DNA of 64,000 nt from Polymorphospora lycopeni (GCF_042237075.1 NZ_JBCGDC010000022.1:1-64000); one strand, 5' to 3'; positions 31,934 to 40,057 are shown, counted from the stretch's first letter. Program-made: numbers and translations. The notes: generated by a model from the sequence alone, not told the origin.

Positions 31934-32040
31934 CCAACCTACTTTCAGGTAACTCACAGTGATAACCAGGATGGTTGCTGGGTAGTTCGGTGTTGTACCG
32001 GTCAGCGGGTCCACGAGACCCGTGCACCGAAGGAGTGATC

Positions 32041-32922
32041 GTGCACAACCACCGCAACGGACTCAAGACAGCCGCTCTTCTGGGCCTGCTCACCGCGATG
32101 ATCCTGGGCGTCGGCTACTGGTTCGGCGGGAGTTCCGGTCTGGTCATCGCCGTGGTCGTCTCGCTCGCCATGAACGCCGGCACCTACTTCTGGTCGGACA
32201 AGCTGGCGTTGCGTGCGATGCGTGCCCGCCCGGTCAGCGAGGCGGAGTTCCCGGCCCTCTACCAGATGGTCCGGGAGCTTTCGACCGAGGCCGGCCAGCC
32301 GATGCCGCGCCTCTACGTGAGCCCGACCGCCCAGCCCAACGCTTTCGCCACCGGCCGTAACCCGCGCAACGCCGCCGTCGCCGTCACCCACGGCATCACA
32401 CAGATCCTCGACTACCGGGAGCTGCGCGGAGTCATCGGCCACGAACTGTCCCACGTCTACAACCGGGACATCCTGATCTCCAGCGTCGCCGCGGGTCTGG
32501 CCGGCATCATCACCACGCTGGCCAACCTGGCATTGTTCCTGCCGCTCGGCGGCAACGACGAGGACTCGCCGAACCCTGCTGTGCTGCTGATGATGCTGAT
32601 CCTCGGCCCGCTGGCCGCGACGGTGATCCAACTCGCGATCAGCCGGAACCGCGAATACCAGGCCGACGCGTCCGGCGCCCGCCTGACCGGCGACCCGCTC
32701 GCGCGGGCCAGCGCACTACGCAAGATCCACGCTGGTACGCAGCAGATCCCGCTGCCGGCGCAGGGCCAGCTCGCCAGCACCGCCCACCTGATGATCGACA
32801 ACCCGCTGCGTGGTGGCGGCCTGGCCGGGCTGTTCTCGACCCACCCGCCGATGAGCGAGCGGGTGAGCCGGCTGGAGCGAATGGCGGCCCAGTCCGTCGG
32901 CCCGGTGCGTTACCAACGCTGA
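32041..32922 (+). CDS. htpX: Zinc metalloprotease HtpX homologue
   Basis: A 293-residue M48-family membrane protease. Two N-terminal hydrophobic segments (about 11-50) precede the zinc motif HELSH (His134, His138), two further hydrophobic segments, and the third ligand Glu in NREYQADASGARLTG. It degrades misfolded membrane proteins in membrane quality control. The GTG start follows GAAGGAG with good spacing. It stands downstream of nuoN, an order shared with the corresponding Streptomyces region as far as I recall. A clear terminator follows. No HspR or CtsR-type operator was recognised in the 107-nt upstream gap. Confidence 0.95.
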   Translation: MHNHRNGLKTAALLGLLTAMILGVGYWFGGSSGLVIAVVVSLAMNAGTYFWSDKLALRAMRARPVSEAEFPALYQMVRELSTEAGQPMPRLYVSPTAQPNAFATGRNPRNAAVAVTHGITQILDYRELRGVIGHELSHVYNRDILISSVAAGLAGIITTLANLALFLPLGGNDEDSPNPAVLLMMLILGPLAATVIQLAISRNREYQADASGARLTGDPLARASALRKIHAGTQQIPLPAQGQLASTAHLMIDNPLRGGGLAGLFSTHPPMSERVSRLERMAAQSVGPVRYQR

Positions 32923-32950
32923 GACGGCGATCACCGGTAATCTCCTCCCG

Positions 32951-32982
32951 CCCCCGCGGCCCTCACGTTAGGGTCGCGGGGG
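32951..32982 (+). terminator. Rho-independent-type terminator after htpX
   Basis: Arms CCCCCGCGGCCC (32951-32962) and GGGTCGCGGGGG (32971-32982) pair with one mismatch around an 8-nt loop; CTTTCGCTCGTT follows. Confidence 0.85.
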
Positions 32983-33018
32983 CTTTCGCTCGTTACGTCA
33001 CGGAGGGGGAAGACGGCT

Positions 33019-34290
33019 GTGGCCGCGTTGCGTCAGTACGTGGAAGTGTGGCGGATTCCGGGTGCACCCCTGCTGCTGACCGCGGGGGTGCTGGCCCGGC
33101 TCGGGATCGGCATCACCCCGCTAGCCCTCCTCCTGGTCGTCGAGAGAGTCACCGGCAGCTACGCGCTCGCCGCGGTCGCCGGCGGGATCTACGCCCTCGC
33201 CGGGGCCGCGTTGAGCCCGATCGCCGGGCGGATCGCCGACCGGGTCGGCCCGACCCCGGTGCTGCTGGTCACCGCCGTCGCCCACCCGCTGGCCCTGGTC
33301 GGCCTGCTGATCGCCAGCGGCTTCGGCGCCGACGCGCTGACCGCCATCTACATCGCCGCGGCGCTGGCCGGTGCGACGTACCCGCCGCTGAGCGCCGCCA
33401 TCCGCGGTGCCTGGAACGACCACACCGAGCCCGCCTCCGGCCGCTACCACCTGCGCAACACGGCACTGGCCGCCGAAACCTCCCTCTTCGAGGTGGTCTT
33501 CGTGCTCGGCCCGCTCCTGGTGGCCGCCTTCGTGCTGTTCGCCGACGCCGCCGCCGCGCTGGTCGGGGCGGCGGTGGTGACGCTGGTCGGCACCATCACC
33601 GTCGCGCTCGGCCGGGCGATGCGCGGCTGGCGGCCGCACCCGGCCGACGGCCACGCCCGTGGGCTCGGACCGCTGCGGCTCACCGGCTTCCCGGCCCTGC
33701 TGCTCTGCGTCGGCGGGCTGGGCATCGCGTTCGGCGCCGCCGGGGTCACCGTGCCGGCGTACGCCACCTCGCACAGCGCCGGTGACGCGGAGAGCCTCGC
33801 CGGCGTGCTGCTGGCCGTCTGGGGCGTCGGCAGTGCCGCCGGCGGCATCTGGTTCGGCACCCGGCGACCGGCGCGACGGATGGCCCGCCAGTTCGCCTGG
33901 CTGCTCGCCGCCGTCGCCGCCAGCTTCCTGGTGTTCGCCGTCATGCCCGACCCGATCGCACTGGGGATCGCGCTCGTCATCGGTGGCGCGGTGATCGCAC
34001 CGGCGCTCACCCTGGAGAACACGATGGTCGGCCGGATCTCGCCCGGGAGCATGCTCAACGAGGCGTACACCTGGGTCGTCACGACCGCGGTCGCGGCGAG
34101 CGCGGTCGGTGGCTCCGTGGCCGGCCTGATCGTGGACCAGCGCGGGGGAGTGCCGTGGGCGTTCGTCTTCGCCGGTACGGCGGTCGCGTTCGCCGCCCTC
34201 GTCGCGGCCCTGCCGGCCGGCTCGATCGCCCGTGCCGACGCGCTCGCGGTCGCCCGGCTGGAGCAGACGCTGGCGACCGACCCGGTCTGA
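33019..34290 (+). CDS. MFS transporter
   Basis: A 423-residue membrane protein with about 12 hydrophobic segments and a repeated six-helix layout. The loop AGRIADRVGPTPVLL between helices 2 and 3 matches the MFS motif A position (GxxxDRxGxR-like). It is probably an export or uptake carrier of unknown substrate. The GTG start has a strong GGAGGGGGAAG ribosome binding site. It is monocistronic: terminators flank it on both sides (32951-32982 and 34306-34342). Confidence 0.88.
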   Translation: MAALRQYVEVWRIPGAPLLLTAGVLARLGIGITPLALLLVVERVTGSYALAAVAGGIYALAGAALSPIAGRIADRVGPTPVLLVTAVAHPLALVGLLIASGFGADALTAIYIAAALAGATYPPLSAAIRGAWNDHTEPASGRYHLRNTALAAETSLFEVVFVLGPLLVAAFVLFADAAAALVGAAVVTLVGTITVALGRAMRGWRPHPADGHARGLGPLRLTGFPALLLCVGGLGIAFGAAGVTVPAYATSHSAGDAESLAGVLLAVWGVGSAAGGIWFGTRRPARRMARQFAWLLAAVAASFLVFAVMPDPIALGIALVIGGAVIAPALTLENTMVGRISPGSMLNEAYTWVVTTAVAASAVGGSVAGLIVDQRGGVPWAFVFAGTAVAFAALVAALPAGSIARADALAVARLEQTLATDPV

Positions 34291-34305
34291 TCCCGGTCGT
34301 GCGAA

Positions 34306-34342
34306 CCGCCGCCCGTCCGGCCCTCGGCCAGGCGGGCGGCGG
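34306..34342. terminator. Hairpin terminator between MFS gene and yajQ
   Basis: Arms CCGCCGCCCG (34306-34315) and CGGGCGGCGG (34333-34342) pair perfectly, with a second inner pair GGCC / GGCC in the 17-nt loop. It lies between convergent genes. Confidence 0.75.
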
Positions 34343-34355
34343 CGGTCGTACGGCG

Positions 34356-34850
34356 CTACCGGTAGTTGGTGAACTGGAGCGCGACGCCGAAGTCCTCGGC
34401 CTTGAGCAGGTTGATGACGGCTTGGAGGTCGTCCTTCTTCTTGCCGGTGACCCGGAGTTGGTCGCCCTGGATCTGCGCCTGCACGCCCTTCGGGCCCTCC
34501 TCGCGGATCTTCTTGCTGATCGCCTTCGCCTTGTCGGAGTCGATGCCCTGGATGACCTTCGCGTCGATCCGGTAGGTCTTACCGGACGCTCGCGGGTCGC
34601 CGGCGTCCAGCGCCTTGAGCGAGATGTTGCGCTTCACCAGCTTGTCCTTGAAGACGTCGAGGGCGGCCTTGACCCGCTCCTCCGTCTCGGCCTGGAGACT
34701 GATCGCCTCCTCACCGGCCCAGTTGATCTCCGCTCCGGTGCCCCGGAAGTCGAAGCGTGTGGAGAGCTCTTTCTCGGCCTGTCGGAGGGCGTTGTCGATC
34801 TCCTGCCGGTCGACCTTGCTGACGATGTCGAACGACGGGTTCGCTGCCAT
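34356..34850 (-). CDS. yajQ: YajQ family nucleotide-binding protein
   Basis: A 164-residue protein of the YajQ (UPF0234) family, whose members bind nucleotides such as cyclic di-GMP or GTP in some bacteria and have been linked to tRNA binding. The sequence FDIVSKVDRQEIDNALRQAEKELSTRFDFRGTGAEI and the C-terminal KDDLQAVINLLKAEDFGVALQFTNYR are family signatures. ATG 34850 was chosen over 34856 because GGAG lies 7 nt upstream of it but only 1 nt upstream of the earlier ATG. It converges on the MFS gene. A role in c-di-GMP signalling is interesting given the GGDEF-EAL gene 1.1 kb away, but that link is inference. Confidence 0.95.
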   Translation of the reverse strand: MAANPSFDIVSKVDRQEIDNALRQAEKELSTRFDFRGTGAEINWAGEEAISLQAETEERVKAALDVFKDKLVKRNISLKALDAGDPRASGKTYRIDAKVIQGIDSDKAKAISKKIREEGPKGVQAQIQGDQLRVTGKKKDDLQAVINLLKAEDFGVALQFTNYR

Positions 34851-34995
34851 GATCATGCTCCTGCGTCTGGCGATATGAAGGTGTTTTGGGCTGTTCGTCG
34901 GTGCTGCGACATGCCGACCGTACCCGGTTGCGTTGGGGTCGGGTGGTACCGCTATCCTTGCTTCCGCTGCCGCAGGAAACACGGCGGCACGCCCA

Positions 34996-35076
34996 GGCGG
35001 GTTGCCCGAGCGGCCAATGGGAGCGGACTGTAAATCCGTCGCGAAAGCTACAGAGGTTCGAATCCTCTACCCGCCA
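34996..35076 (+). tRNA. tRNA-Tyr (anticodon GTA)
   Basis: Acceptor arms GGCGGGT (34996-35002) and ACCCGCC (35069-35075) pair perfectly, with discriminator A. The anticodon loop CTGTAAA gives GTA. The 81-nt length with a long variable arm is typical of bacterial tRNA-Tyr. CCA is not encoded. Confidence 0.96.
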
Positions 35077-35090
35077 CAGGAACAGGTGAC

Positions 35091-35125
35091 ACGGCCCCGG
35101 TCCAGCAGAGCTGGACCGGGGCCGT
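35091..35125 (+). terminator. Terminator after tRNA-Tyr
   Basis: Perfect 15-bp arms ACGGCCCCGGTCCAG (35091-35105) and CTGGACCGGGGCCGT (35111-35125), loop CAGAG, then TTGCCG. Confidence 0.9.
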
Positions 35126-35678
35126 TGCCGTTGGGGATGGTCGCCGGTTCGTCGGGCGACGAAGGCGGCCACCGGGTCGCCCGCTCCGGTGCCACCGTGC
35201 CAGTCGGGGGCACCGGAGTCGCCCGCAGCCGGGGCCGGTCGGTCCGTAGCCGCCGAGTGGGTGGCTCGGCTAGGGGCGGGAGACCCTGGGCGGAAGAGCT
35301 GCGCCATGTTACATAGGTGAGTATCGAAATTCTCCGAAGGCTGCGTCCGCGAGCCCTGGATTGCCCCGGCTCGTTGGTCGCCCGCTTCGGCGATCGGCGA
35401 AAACCGGCACGAAGGTTCGACAGGGACTAAAATCCGAAAGATGTCGTTTGTCAGACCGGCAGAGGTTTGACTGAGAGGTCTTATTGGACGAACCACGAAT
35501 GATCGCTGACGGGCGGCGGACCTCGTACGTTGCGTCCGGGCGGGTCATCCGTGCTGCCGAACGGTTAAAGTTCGGCGCACTGTTCGGTTGACACCGCGCA
35601 ACGGCTTTGCCGGTTCACCAGGCTGTGGCACCATCATGGAACCTTCACCTTCCTTGGCCTTTTCGATAGGAGCAGCAG
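35126..35678. other. Intergenic region upstream of the small membrane peptide gene
   Basis: About 550 nt without a convincing gene; the left part is GC-rich and the part from about 35300 is AT-richer than the rest of the window, including ATCGAAATTCTCC and GACTAAAATCCGAAAG. TTGACA (35588-35593) could be a -35 box without an obvious partner. Both promoter and regulator-binding sequences for the downstream c-di-GMP-linked genes could lie here, or the stretch may be a decayed gene. Confidence 0.4.
35556..35576. promoter_or_regulatory. Candidate operator, inverted repeat GCCGAAC-N7-GTTCGGC
   Basis: Perfect 7-nt inverted arms with an AT-rich 7-nt spacer (GGTTAAA), 21 nt in total, about 100 nt before the small ORF. 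A half-site GTTCGG recurs at 35583. The symmetry fits a dimeric regulator site. Confidence 0.4.
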
Positions 35679-35873
35679 ATGCGTGCAAAATGGTCGGGCC
35701 GCCGGATCGGCTCGGGCTTGGCGCTCGTTGCGCTCGTCGGTGGCATCGTCGGTGCCCAACTTGTCAACAGGCCCCAGGCCGGCTACGACTGGGCCGGCTA
35801 CGACTGGGCGAAGGTCACCGACACGGTCGTCGACACCCCCGCTACGCCTCAGAGTCTCACCATCGCACCGTAA
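35679..35873 (+). CDS. Small membrane or secreted peptide, unknown function
   Basis: A 64-residue product. ATG 35679 follows AGGAGCAGCAG, a proper ribosome binding site, so it is probably expressed. Residues about 11-27 (GSGLALVALVGGIVGAQ) are hydrophobic and preceded by Arg residues, so it is a single-pass membrane or exported peptide. The remainder contains the short repeat GYDWAGYDWA. It lies 45 nt upstream of the GGDEF-EAL gene and may be in one operon with it. I do not recognise a family; a co-regulated partner of the c-di-GMP enzyme is a possibility only. Confidence 0.6.
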   Translation: MRAKWSGRRIGSGLALVALVGGIVGAQLVNRPQAGYDWAGYDWAKVTDTVVDTPATPQSLTIAP

Positions 35874-35918
35874 TCCGCGTCCGCGCGGACACTCCGGCGC
35901 GAGTGGCGAAGGAGCCGG

Positions 35919-38477
35919 ATGCCAAGGCCCCAGCCGTCACCCCGGCGTTCCCCTGACCACGCCTGGTTGATCACGGGGCCGCTGGCGCTTCTCGCTGTGG
36001 TGATGTCGACAGCCCTCGGGCTGATCGACGACCAGGAGGCGGGTCGAGTCGCCCGGGATTCCGGCACCGAACTGTTCCTTTCCCTCCTACTGCTCGCCGT
36101 CATGGTGGCGGTGGCGATCCCGAATCTCCATTTCGTGATTCGCCGCCAGGCGTTCGTTCTCACGCTGACCGAGATCTCCTTCGTCCTGGCGCTGTTCTAC
36201 TTCCGGCCGCTGACGGTCGTGGTGATCGCCACCATCGCGGCCTTCGTCACCCAGATCAGACGCCGGGTCAGCCCGACGAAGCTCTGGTTCAACGTGGCCA
36301 AGGAGGCCGCCAGCACCTCACTGGCCGGCCTCGTGCTCTACGCCTTCCCGCCGATCGAGGGGGTCGGACCGGGCACCTGGGGAATCCTGTTCGCCGCCGT
36401 GAGCACCCACACCCTGGTCGGGCTCGCGGCCGTGATCGGGGTCATCACGGTGGTCCAGGGGTCGCCGGCCGGGCTGGAGGTCGCCCGCACCGCCGCGCCG
36501 ACCCTGGTCACCGCGGCGATCAACGTGTCGCTCGGGCTGGTCGTCCTCATCGCCCTGGAAACCACCTGGTGGGCGATCGTGCTGGTTATCGTGCTGACCG
36601 GCGCGCTCGGGCTGGTCTACCGCTCGTACGCCCAGTTCTTCCGCCAGCACCGCACCCTCGCCGACATGTACGACCTCACCCGGGCGATGAGCGAGAGCGG
36701 TCAGGACGGAACGCTCGCCGACTCGCTGCTGGGCCGGGTACGCGTCCTCATGCAGGCCGAATACGCGACGCTGTGGCTGCCGGCACAGGGGCGGCACCCC
36801 GAGGTGCTGCTGACCGCCCGGGTCGACGATCCGGGTCTGCTCGACCTGGCGCGTACGCCGGCCGTCGCCCGGGCCCGGGCGATCAAGGCGAAGAAGACGG
36901 TGGCGGTCGGCAGCCGGCTCGGCGGCGACGAGGAACTGCGGGCCGGCCTGCGGGAGGCGGACGGCGTCAAGGACGTCATCGTCGTACCGTTGCGGTCGGG
37001 CCAGGCCGTGATCGGCTCGCTGGAGGTGGTCAACCGGCTCGGCGAGACCACCCACTTCCTGCCCGGCGACGTGCCGATCTTCGAGACGATCGCCGCGCAC
37101 GCCGCGGTCGCGCTGGAGAACTCCCGGCTGGTCGACCGGCTGCGGTACGACGCCTACCACGACGGGCTGACCGCCCTGCCGAACCGCCGGCGGGTCCTCG
37201 GCGCGCTGGAGGAGGCCGTACAGGTCTGCGCCCCCGACGAGGTGGTGGCGGTCCTGCTGTTCGACGTCGACGCGCTACGTCAGGTGAACGAGTCCCTCGG
37301 GCACGCCGCCGGTGACCGGGTGCTGGTCGAGGTGGCGGCCCGGTTGCGGTCGTCGTCGCCGTCGGCGGCGCTCGTCGGCCGGATCGGCGGCGACGAGTTC
37401 GTGGTGACCCTGCGTGCGGAGAGCGCCGAGGCGGCGCTCGCGCTGGCGACCGAGCTGCGCGAGCAGACCCACGACCAGATGGTGTTCGGCACCCTCACCC
37501 TCGACGTCGACACCGCGGTCGGGGTGGCGATCCATCCGGACCATGGCAGTGACCCGGCGACCCTCGTGCAGCGGGCCGGCCTGGCCGCCACCGCGGCCAA
37601 GTCGATGCCCGGCAGCGTCCAACTGTTCAACGCCGGCCTGGAATCCCGGTCCGTACGCCGTCTCGGGCTCGCCGGCGACCTGAGCCGCGCGCTCGACAAC
37701 GACGAGTTGAAGGTCTACTTCCAGCCCAAGGTGACGCTGGACGGCGACCGGCGTCTGGTGGGCGTGGAGTGCCTGGCCCGCTGGGAGCACCCCGCGCACG
37801 GCGCGGTCTCGCCCGAGGACTTCGTGGCGGTGGCCGAGCACACCGGGCAGCTCGGCCGGTTGACCGAGTCGGTGCTCCGCGAGGGGCTACGCCGCTCCCG
37901 GGAGTGGAGTGATCCGAATCACCCGCTGGCGGTGGCGGTCAACCTGTCGGCGCGCACGCTGACCGACCCGTACTTCCCGGCCCGGGTCCAGGAGCTGCTG
38001 GCCGAGTTCGAGGTCGCGCCCGAGCTGCTGACCTTCGAAATCAAGGAAGCCGGCGTCCTGGACGGCACCGACCGGCCGATGCCCACCCTGCGCCGGTTGC
38101 GCGACATCGGGGTACGCCTCTCCGTCGACGACTTCGGCACCGGCTACTCGTCGCTGTCCTACCTGCGCCGGCTGCCGGTCCACGAGGTCAAGGTCGACCG
38201 TTCGTTCGTGCAGGGGATGGCGACCGACCCGGGGGACCTGGCGATCGTCAACGCCGTGGTGACGCTGTCGCAGCAGTTCGGGCTGACCGTCGTGGCCGAA
38301 GGGGTGGAGAGCGAGCTGACCCTGGAGCTGCTTCAGGACATCGGCTGCCAGATCGGGCAGGGGTTCCTCTTCAGCCGGCCGCTGCCGTACGAGCGGCTGG
38401 AGGCGTGGTTCGGCGCCCAGTCCGAGTCGGACCTGTCGCTCACCAGCGACGTACGCCGCCTGCGGGCAGTGCCCTGA
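35919..38477 (+). CDS. Membrane-bound GGDEF-EAL cyclic di-GMP enzyme with GAF domain
   Basis: A 852-residue protein: seven or so N-terminal membrane helices (about 15-235), a GAF-like sensor (about 255-405), GGDEF (RIGGDEF near 489) and EAL (about 590-835). The GGDEF site is intact but the upstream RxxD inhibitory site is missing. The EAL motif reads ECL near 615; the metal and catalytic residues in NLSARTL, FEIKEA, DDFGTGYSSLSYL (near 736), KVDRSF and AEGVE are present, so phosphodiesterase activity is plausible, and both activities may exist. It would synthesise or degrade c-di-GMP at the membrane. The ligand of the sensor is unknown. tRNA genes follow. Confidence 0.93.
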   Translation: MPRPQPSPRRSPDHAWLITGPLALLAVVMSTALGLIDDQEAGRVARDSGTELFLSLLLLAVMVAVAIPNLHFVIRRQAFVLTLTEISFVLALFYFRPLTVVVIATIAAFVTQIRRRVSPTKLWFNVAKEAASTSLAGLVLYAFPPIEGVGPGTWGILFAAVSTHTLVGLAAVIGVITVVQGSPAGLEVARTAAPTLVTAAINVSLGLVVLIALETTWWAIVLVIVLTGALGLVYRSYAQFFRQHRTLADMYDLTRAMSESGQDGTLADSLLGRVRVLMQAEYATLWLPAQGRHPEVLLTARVDDPGLLDLARTPAVARARAIKAKKTVAVGSRLGGDEELRAGLREADGVKDVIVVPLRSGQAVIGSLEVVNRLGETTHFLPGDVPIFETIAAHAAVALENSRLVDRLRYDAYHDGLTALPNRRRVLGALEEAVQVCAPDEVVAVLLFDVDALRQVNESLGHAAGDRVLVEVAARLRSSSPSAALVGRIGGDEFVVTLRAESAEAALALATELREQTHDQMVFGTLTLDVDTAVGVAIHPDHGSDPATLVQRAGLAATAAKSMPGSVQLFNAGLESRSVRRLGLAGDLSRALDNDELKVYFQPKVTLDGDRRLVGVECLARWEHPAHGAVSPEDFVAVAEHTGQLGRLTESVLREGLRRSREWSDPNHPLAVAVNLSARTLTDPYFPARVQELLAEFEVAPELLTFEIKEAGVLDGTDRPMPTLRRLRDIGVRLSVDDFGTGYSSLSYLRRLPVHEVKVDRSFVQGMATDPGDLAIVNAVVTLSQQFGLTVVAEGVESELTLELLQDIGCQIGQGFLFSRPLPYERLEAWFGAQSESDLSLTSDVRRLRAVP

Positions 38478-38591
38478 CCTGCGGCTTTGTCCTCCGGTCG
38501 GCCCGCCGGCAGGGGGCCGGGGGATCTGATTTCTCCTCCCGCCGGGGGCCGTGTATTCTTCTCCTGCGCGCCTTTCGAGGAGATAGCGTGC

Positions 38592-38664
38592 GCCCCCTTA
38601 GCTCAGTCGGCAGAGCGTCTCCATGGTAAGGAGAAGGTCTACGGTTCGATTCCGTAAGGGGGCT
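38592..38664 (+). tRNA. tRNA-Thr (anticodon GGT)
   Basis: Acceptor arms GCCCCCT (38592-38598) and AGGGGGC (38657-38663), discriminator T, and the anticodon loop ATGGTAA giving GGT. 73 nt; CCA not encoded. Confidence 0.96.
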
Positions 38665-38692
38665 CAGAGGGTTCTCGTTGGGACCCGCCCAC

Positions 38693-38765
38693 AGCGGTGT
38701 AGCTCAGTTGGTAGAGCAAACGGCTCATAATCGTTGTGTCGCCGGTTCAAGTCCGGCCACCGCTA
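38693..38765 (+). tRNA. tRNA-Met, elongator type (anticodon CAT)
   Basis: Acceptor arms AGCGGTG (38693-38699) and CACCGCT (38758-38764) pair fully, with discriminator A, so the initiator-type first-pair mismatch is absent. The loop CTCATAA gives CAT. It lies 28 nt after tRNA-Thr. Confidence 0.94.
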
Positions 38766-38893
38766 CTTTCGGTGCCGGACGACTCCGGTGACCGGATCTG
38801 CGGGTGCCACGGGCACCCGCTTTGCGTGTCCAGGTAGGCAAGGTCTACGCTGGCTCGTCGTAGTTGTTTCGCTAGCGAGGAAGGCACCCCGCC

Positions 38894-39061
38894 GTGGCCA
38901 AGGCGACCGACGTCCGTCCAAAGATCACTTTGGCGTGTGTGGAGTGCAAGGAGCGCAACTACATCACGCGCAAGAACCGCCGCAACGACCCGGACCGCAT
39001 TGAGATGAAGAAGTTCTGCCCCCGGGACGGCAAGCACACCCTGCACCGCGAGACCCGCTGA
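38894..39061 (+). CDS. rpmG: 50S ribosomal protein L33
   Basis: A 55-residue protein beginning MAKATDVRPKITLACVECKERNYI and ending HTLHRETR. Zinc-type L33 proteins have two CxxC pairs; here the first (CVEC) is present but the second reads CPRDG, so one Cys is missing. The GTG start follows an AGGAAGG ribosome binding site. It sits between tRNA-Met and hadA, the standard actinobacterial position. A terminator with an unusual 16-bp stem follows. Confidence 0.95.
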   Translation: MAKATDVRPKITLACVECKERNYITRKNRRNDPDRIEMKKFCPRDGKHTLHRETR

Positions 39062-39118
39062 TCCCGCGCCGGCAGTAGGCCGGCGCAGGGAGGCGCCGCG
39101 GAGCCGTACAGCTTCCGT

Positions 39119-39191
39119 CAGGATCGCCGTTTCGAGACCGGATAGTCTGGGATTACCAGCGACACCGGCCCCGAAACGGCGATCCTGTTTT
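39119..39191 (+). terminator. Long-stem terminator after rpmG
   Basis: Perfect 16-bp arms CAGGATCGCCGTTTCG (39119-39134) and CGAAACGGCGATCCTG (39172-39187) with a 37-nt loop, followed by TTTT. It separates rpmG from the hadA promoter. Confidence 0.85.
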
Positions 39192-39198
39192 GCGCGTG

Positions 39199-39204
39199 TA
39201 GGTT
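39199..39204 (+). promoter_or_regulatory. Putative -10 box (TAGGTT), leaderless promoter of hadAB
   Basis: TAGGTT ends 6 nt before ATG 39211, directly downstream of the rpmG terminator; no ribosome binding site is seen. Confidence 0.45.
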
Positions 39205-39210
39205 CGCCGC

Positions 39211-39663
39211 ATGCCCTTGGACCCGTCGTTCGTCGGCCGTACGTACCCGCCGACCGCCCCCTATCAGGTGGGCCGAGAGAAGATCCGTGAGTTCGCCACC
39301 GCGATCGGTGCGACCGACGCCGCGTACCACGATCCGGCGGCCGCCCGGGCGCTCGGGCATGCCGACGTGGTCGCTCCGCCCACCTTTCCGGTGGTCGTCA
39401 CGATGGAGTCGAGCCGCCGTCAGATCGTCGATGATCCGGCGCTCGGCGTCGACTACAGCCGCGTCGTCCACGGCGACCAGCGCTTCCGCTACACCCGCCC
39501 GATCGTGGCGGGTGACGAGCTGGTCTGTGTGAGCACCATCGAGGAGATCACCTCGCGGGGTGGGCACGATTTCCTGACCATCCGCAGCGAGGTCTCGACG
39601 GTCGCCGAGGAGCCGGTGGTGTCGGTCTGGTCCAAGCTCGTCGTACGTGGAGAGGGCGGCTGA
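39211..39663 (+). CDS. hadA: MaoC-like dehydratase subunit, HadA type
   Basis: A 150-residue hot-dog-fold protein (FAS1-like dehydratase N-terminal type). It resembles mycobacterial HadA, the substrate-binding subunit of the (3R)-hydroxyacyl-ACP dehydratase of fatty acid synthase II. Motifs include RTYPPTAPYQVGREKIREFATAIGATD and VVAPPTFPVVV. HadA itself lacks the catalytic Asp/His; those are expected in HadB. It starts 6 nt after a TAGGTT box and is one base from hadB. The order rpmG-hadA-hadB-tRNA-Trp-secE matches Mycobacterium tuberculosis, except that hadC is absent. What lipid it serves here is not determined. Confidence 0.85.
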   Translation: MPLDPSFVGRTYPPTAPYQVGREKIREFATAIGATDAAYHDPAAARALGHADVVAPPTFPVVVTMESSRRQIVDDPALGVDYSRVVHGDQRFRYTRPIVAGDELVCVSTIEEITSRGGHDFLTIRSEVSTVAEEPVVSVWSKLVVRGEGG

Positions 39664-39664
39664 G

Positions 39665-40057
39665 ATGGATCTGCCGGTCAAGACCTACCGGGTGACCCGG
39701 GCCGACCTGGTCCGCTACGCGGGCGCCTCGGGCGACTTCAACCCGATCCACTGGAGCCAGCGGTTCGCCACCGGGGTCGGCCTGCCCGGGGTGATCGCGC
39801 ACGGCATGTTCACGATGGCGCTGACCGGCCGGGCGGTCACCGAGTGGGCCGGCCGGCCGGACGCCGTGGCGGAGTTCAGCGTCCGCTTCGCCCGTCCGGT
39901 GCCCGTCCCCGATGACGACGAGGGGGTCGAGGTCCAGGTGGCGGCGGTGGTGAAGGGCGTCACCGGCGAGGGCCTGACCCAGCTCAACCTGACCGTGACC
40001 AGCCTCGGGGAGAAGGTGCTCTCGCAGGCCAAGGCGCTGGTCAGGCTGCCCGGATAG
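39665..40057 (+). CDS. hadB: MaoC-like dehydratase subunit, HadB type
   Basis: A 130-residue hot-dog-fold protein. GDFNPIHW carries the catalytic Asp24 and His29 of the hydratase 2 motif, so this is the active subunit that dehydrates (3R)-hydroxyacyl-thioesters in partnership with HadA. ATG 39665 starts one base after the hadA stop, so the two are translationally linked; an in-frame upstream ATG inside hadA (39647) is less likely. tRNA-Trp follows 124 nt later. Confidence 0.87.
   Translation: MDLPVKTYRVTRADLVRYAGASGDFNPIHWSQRFATGVGLPGVIAHGMFTMALTGRAVTEWAGRPDAVAEFSVRFARPVPVPDDDEGVEVQVAAVVKGVTGEGLTQLNLTVTSLGEKVLSQAKALVRLPG

Noticed and set aside
28181..32014. 1277-residue minus-strand ORF spanning nuoL to nuoN
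   Set aside because: Antisense to three intact nuo genes; Arg/Gly/Gln-rich composition typical of shadow frames.
35309..35548. 79-residue minus-strand ORF in the gap before the small peptide gene
   Set aside because: No ribosome binding site and no recognisable family; composition is not protein-like.
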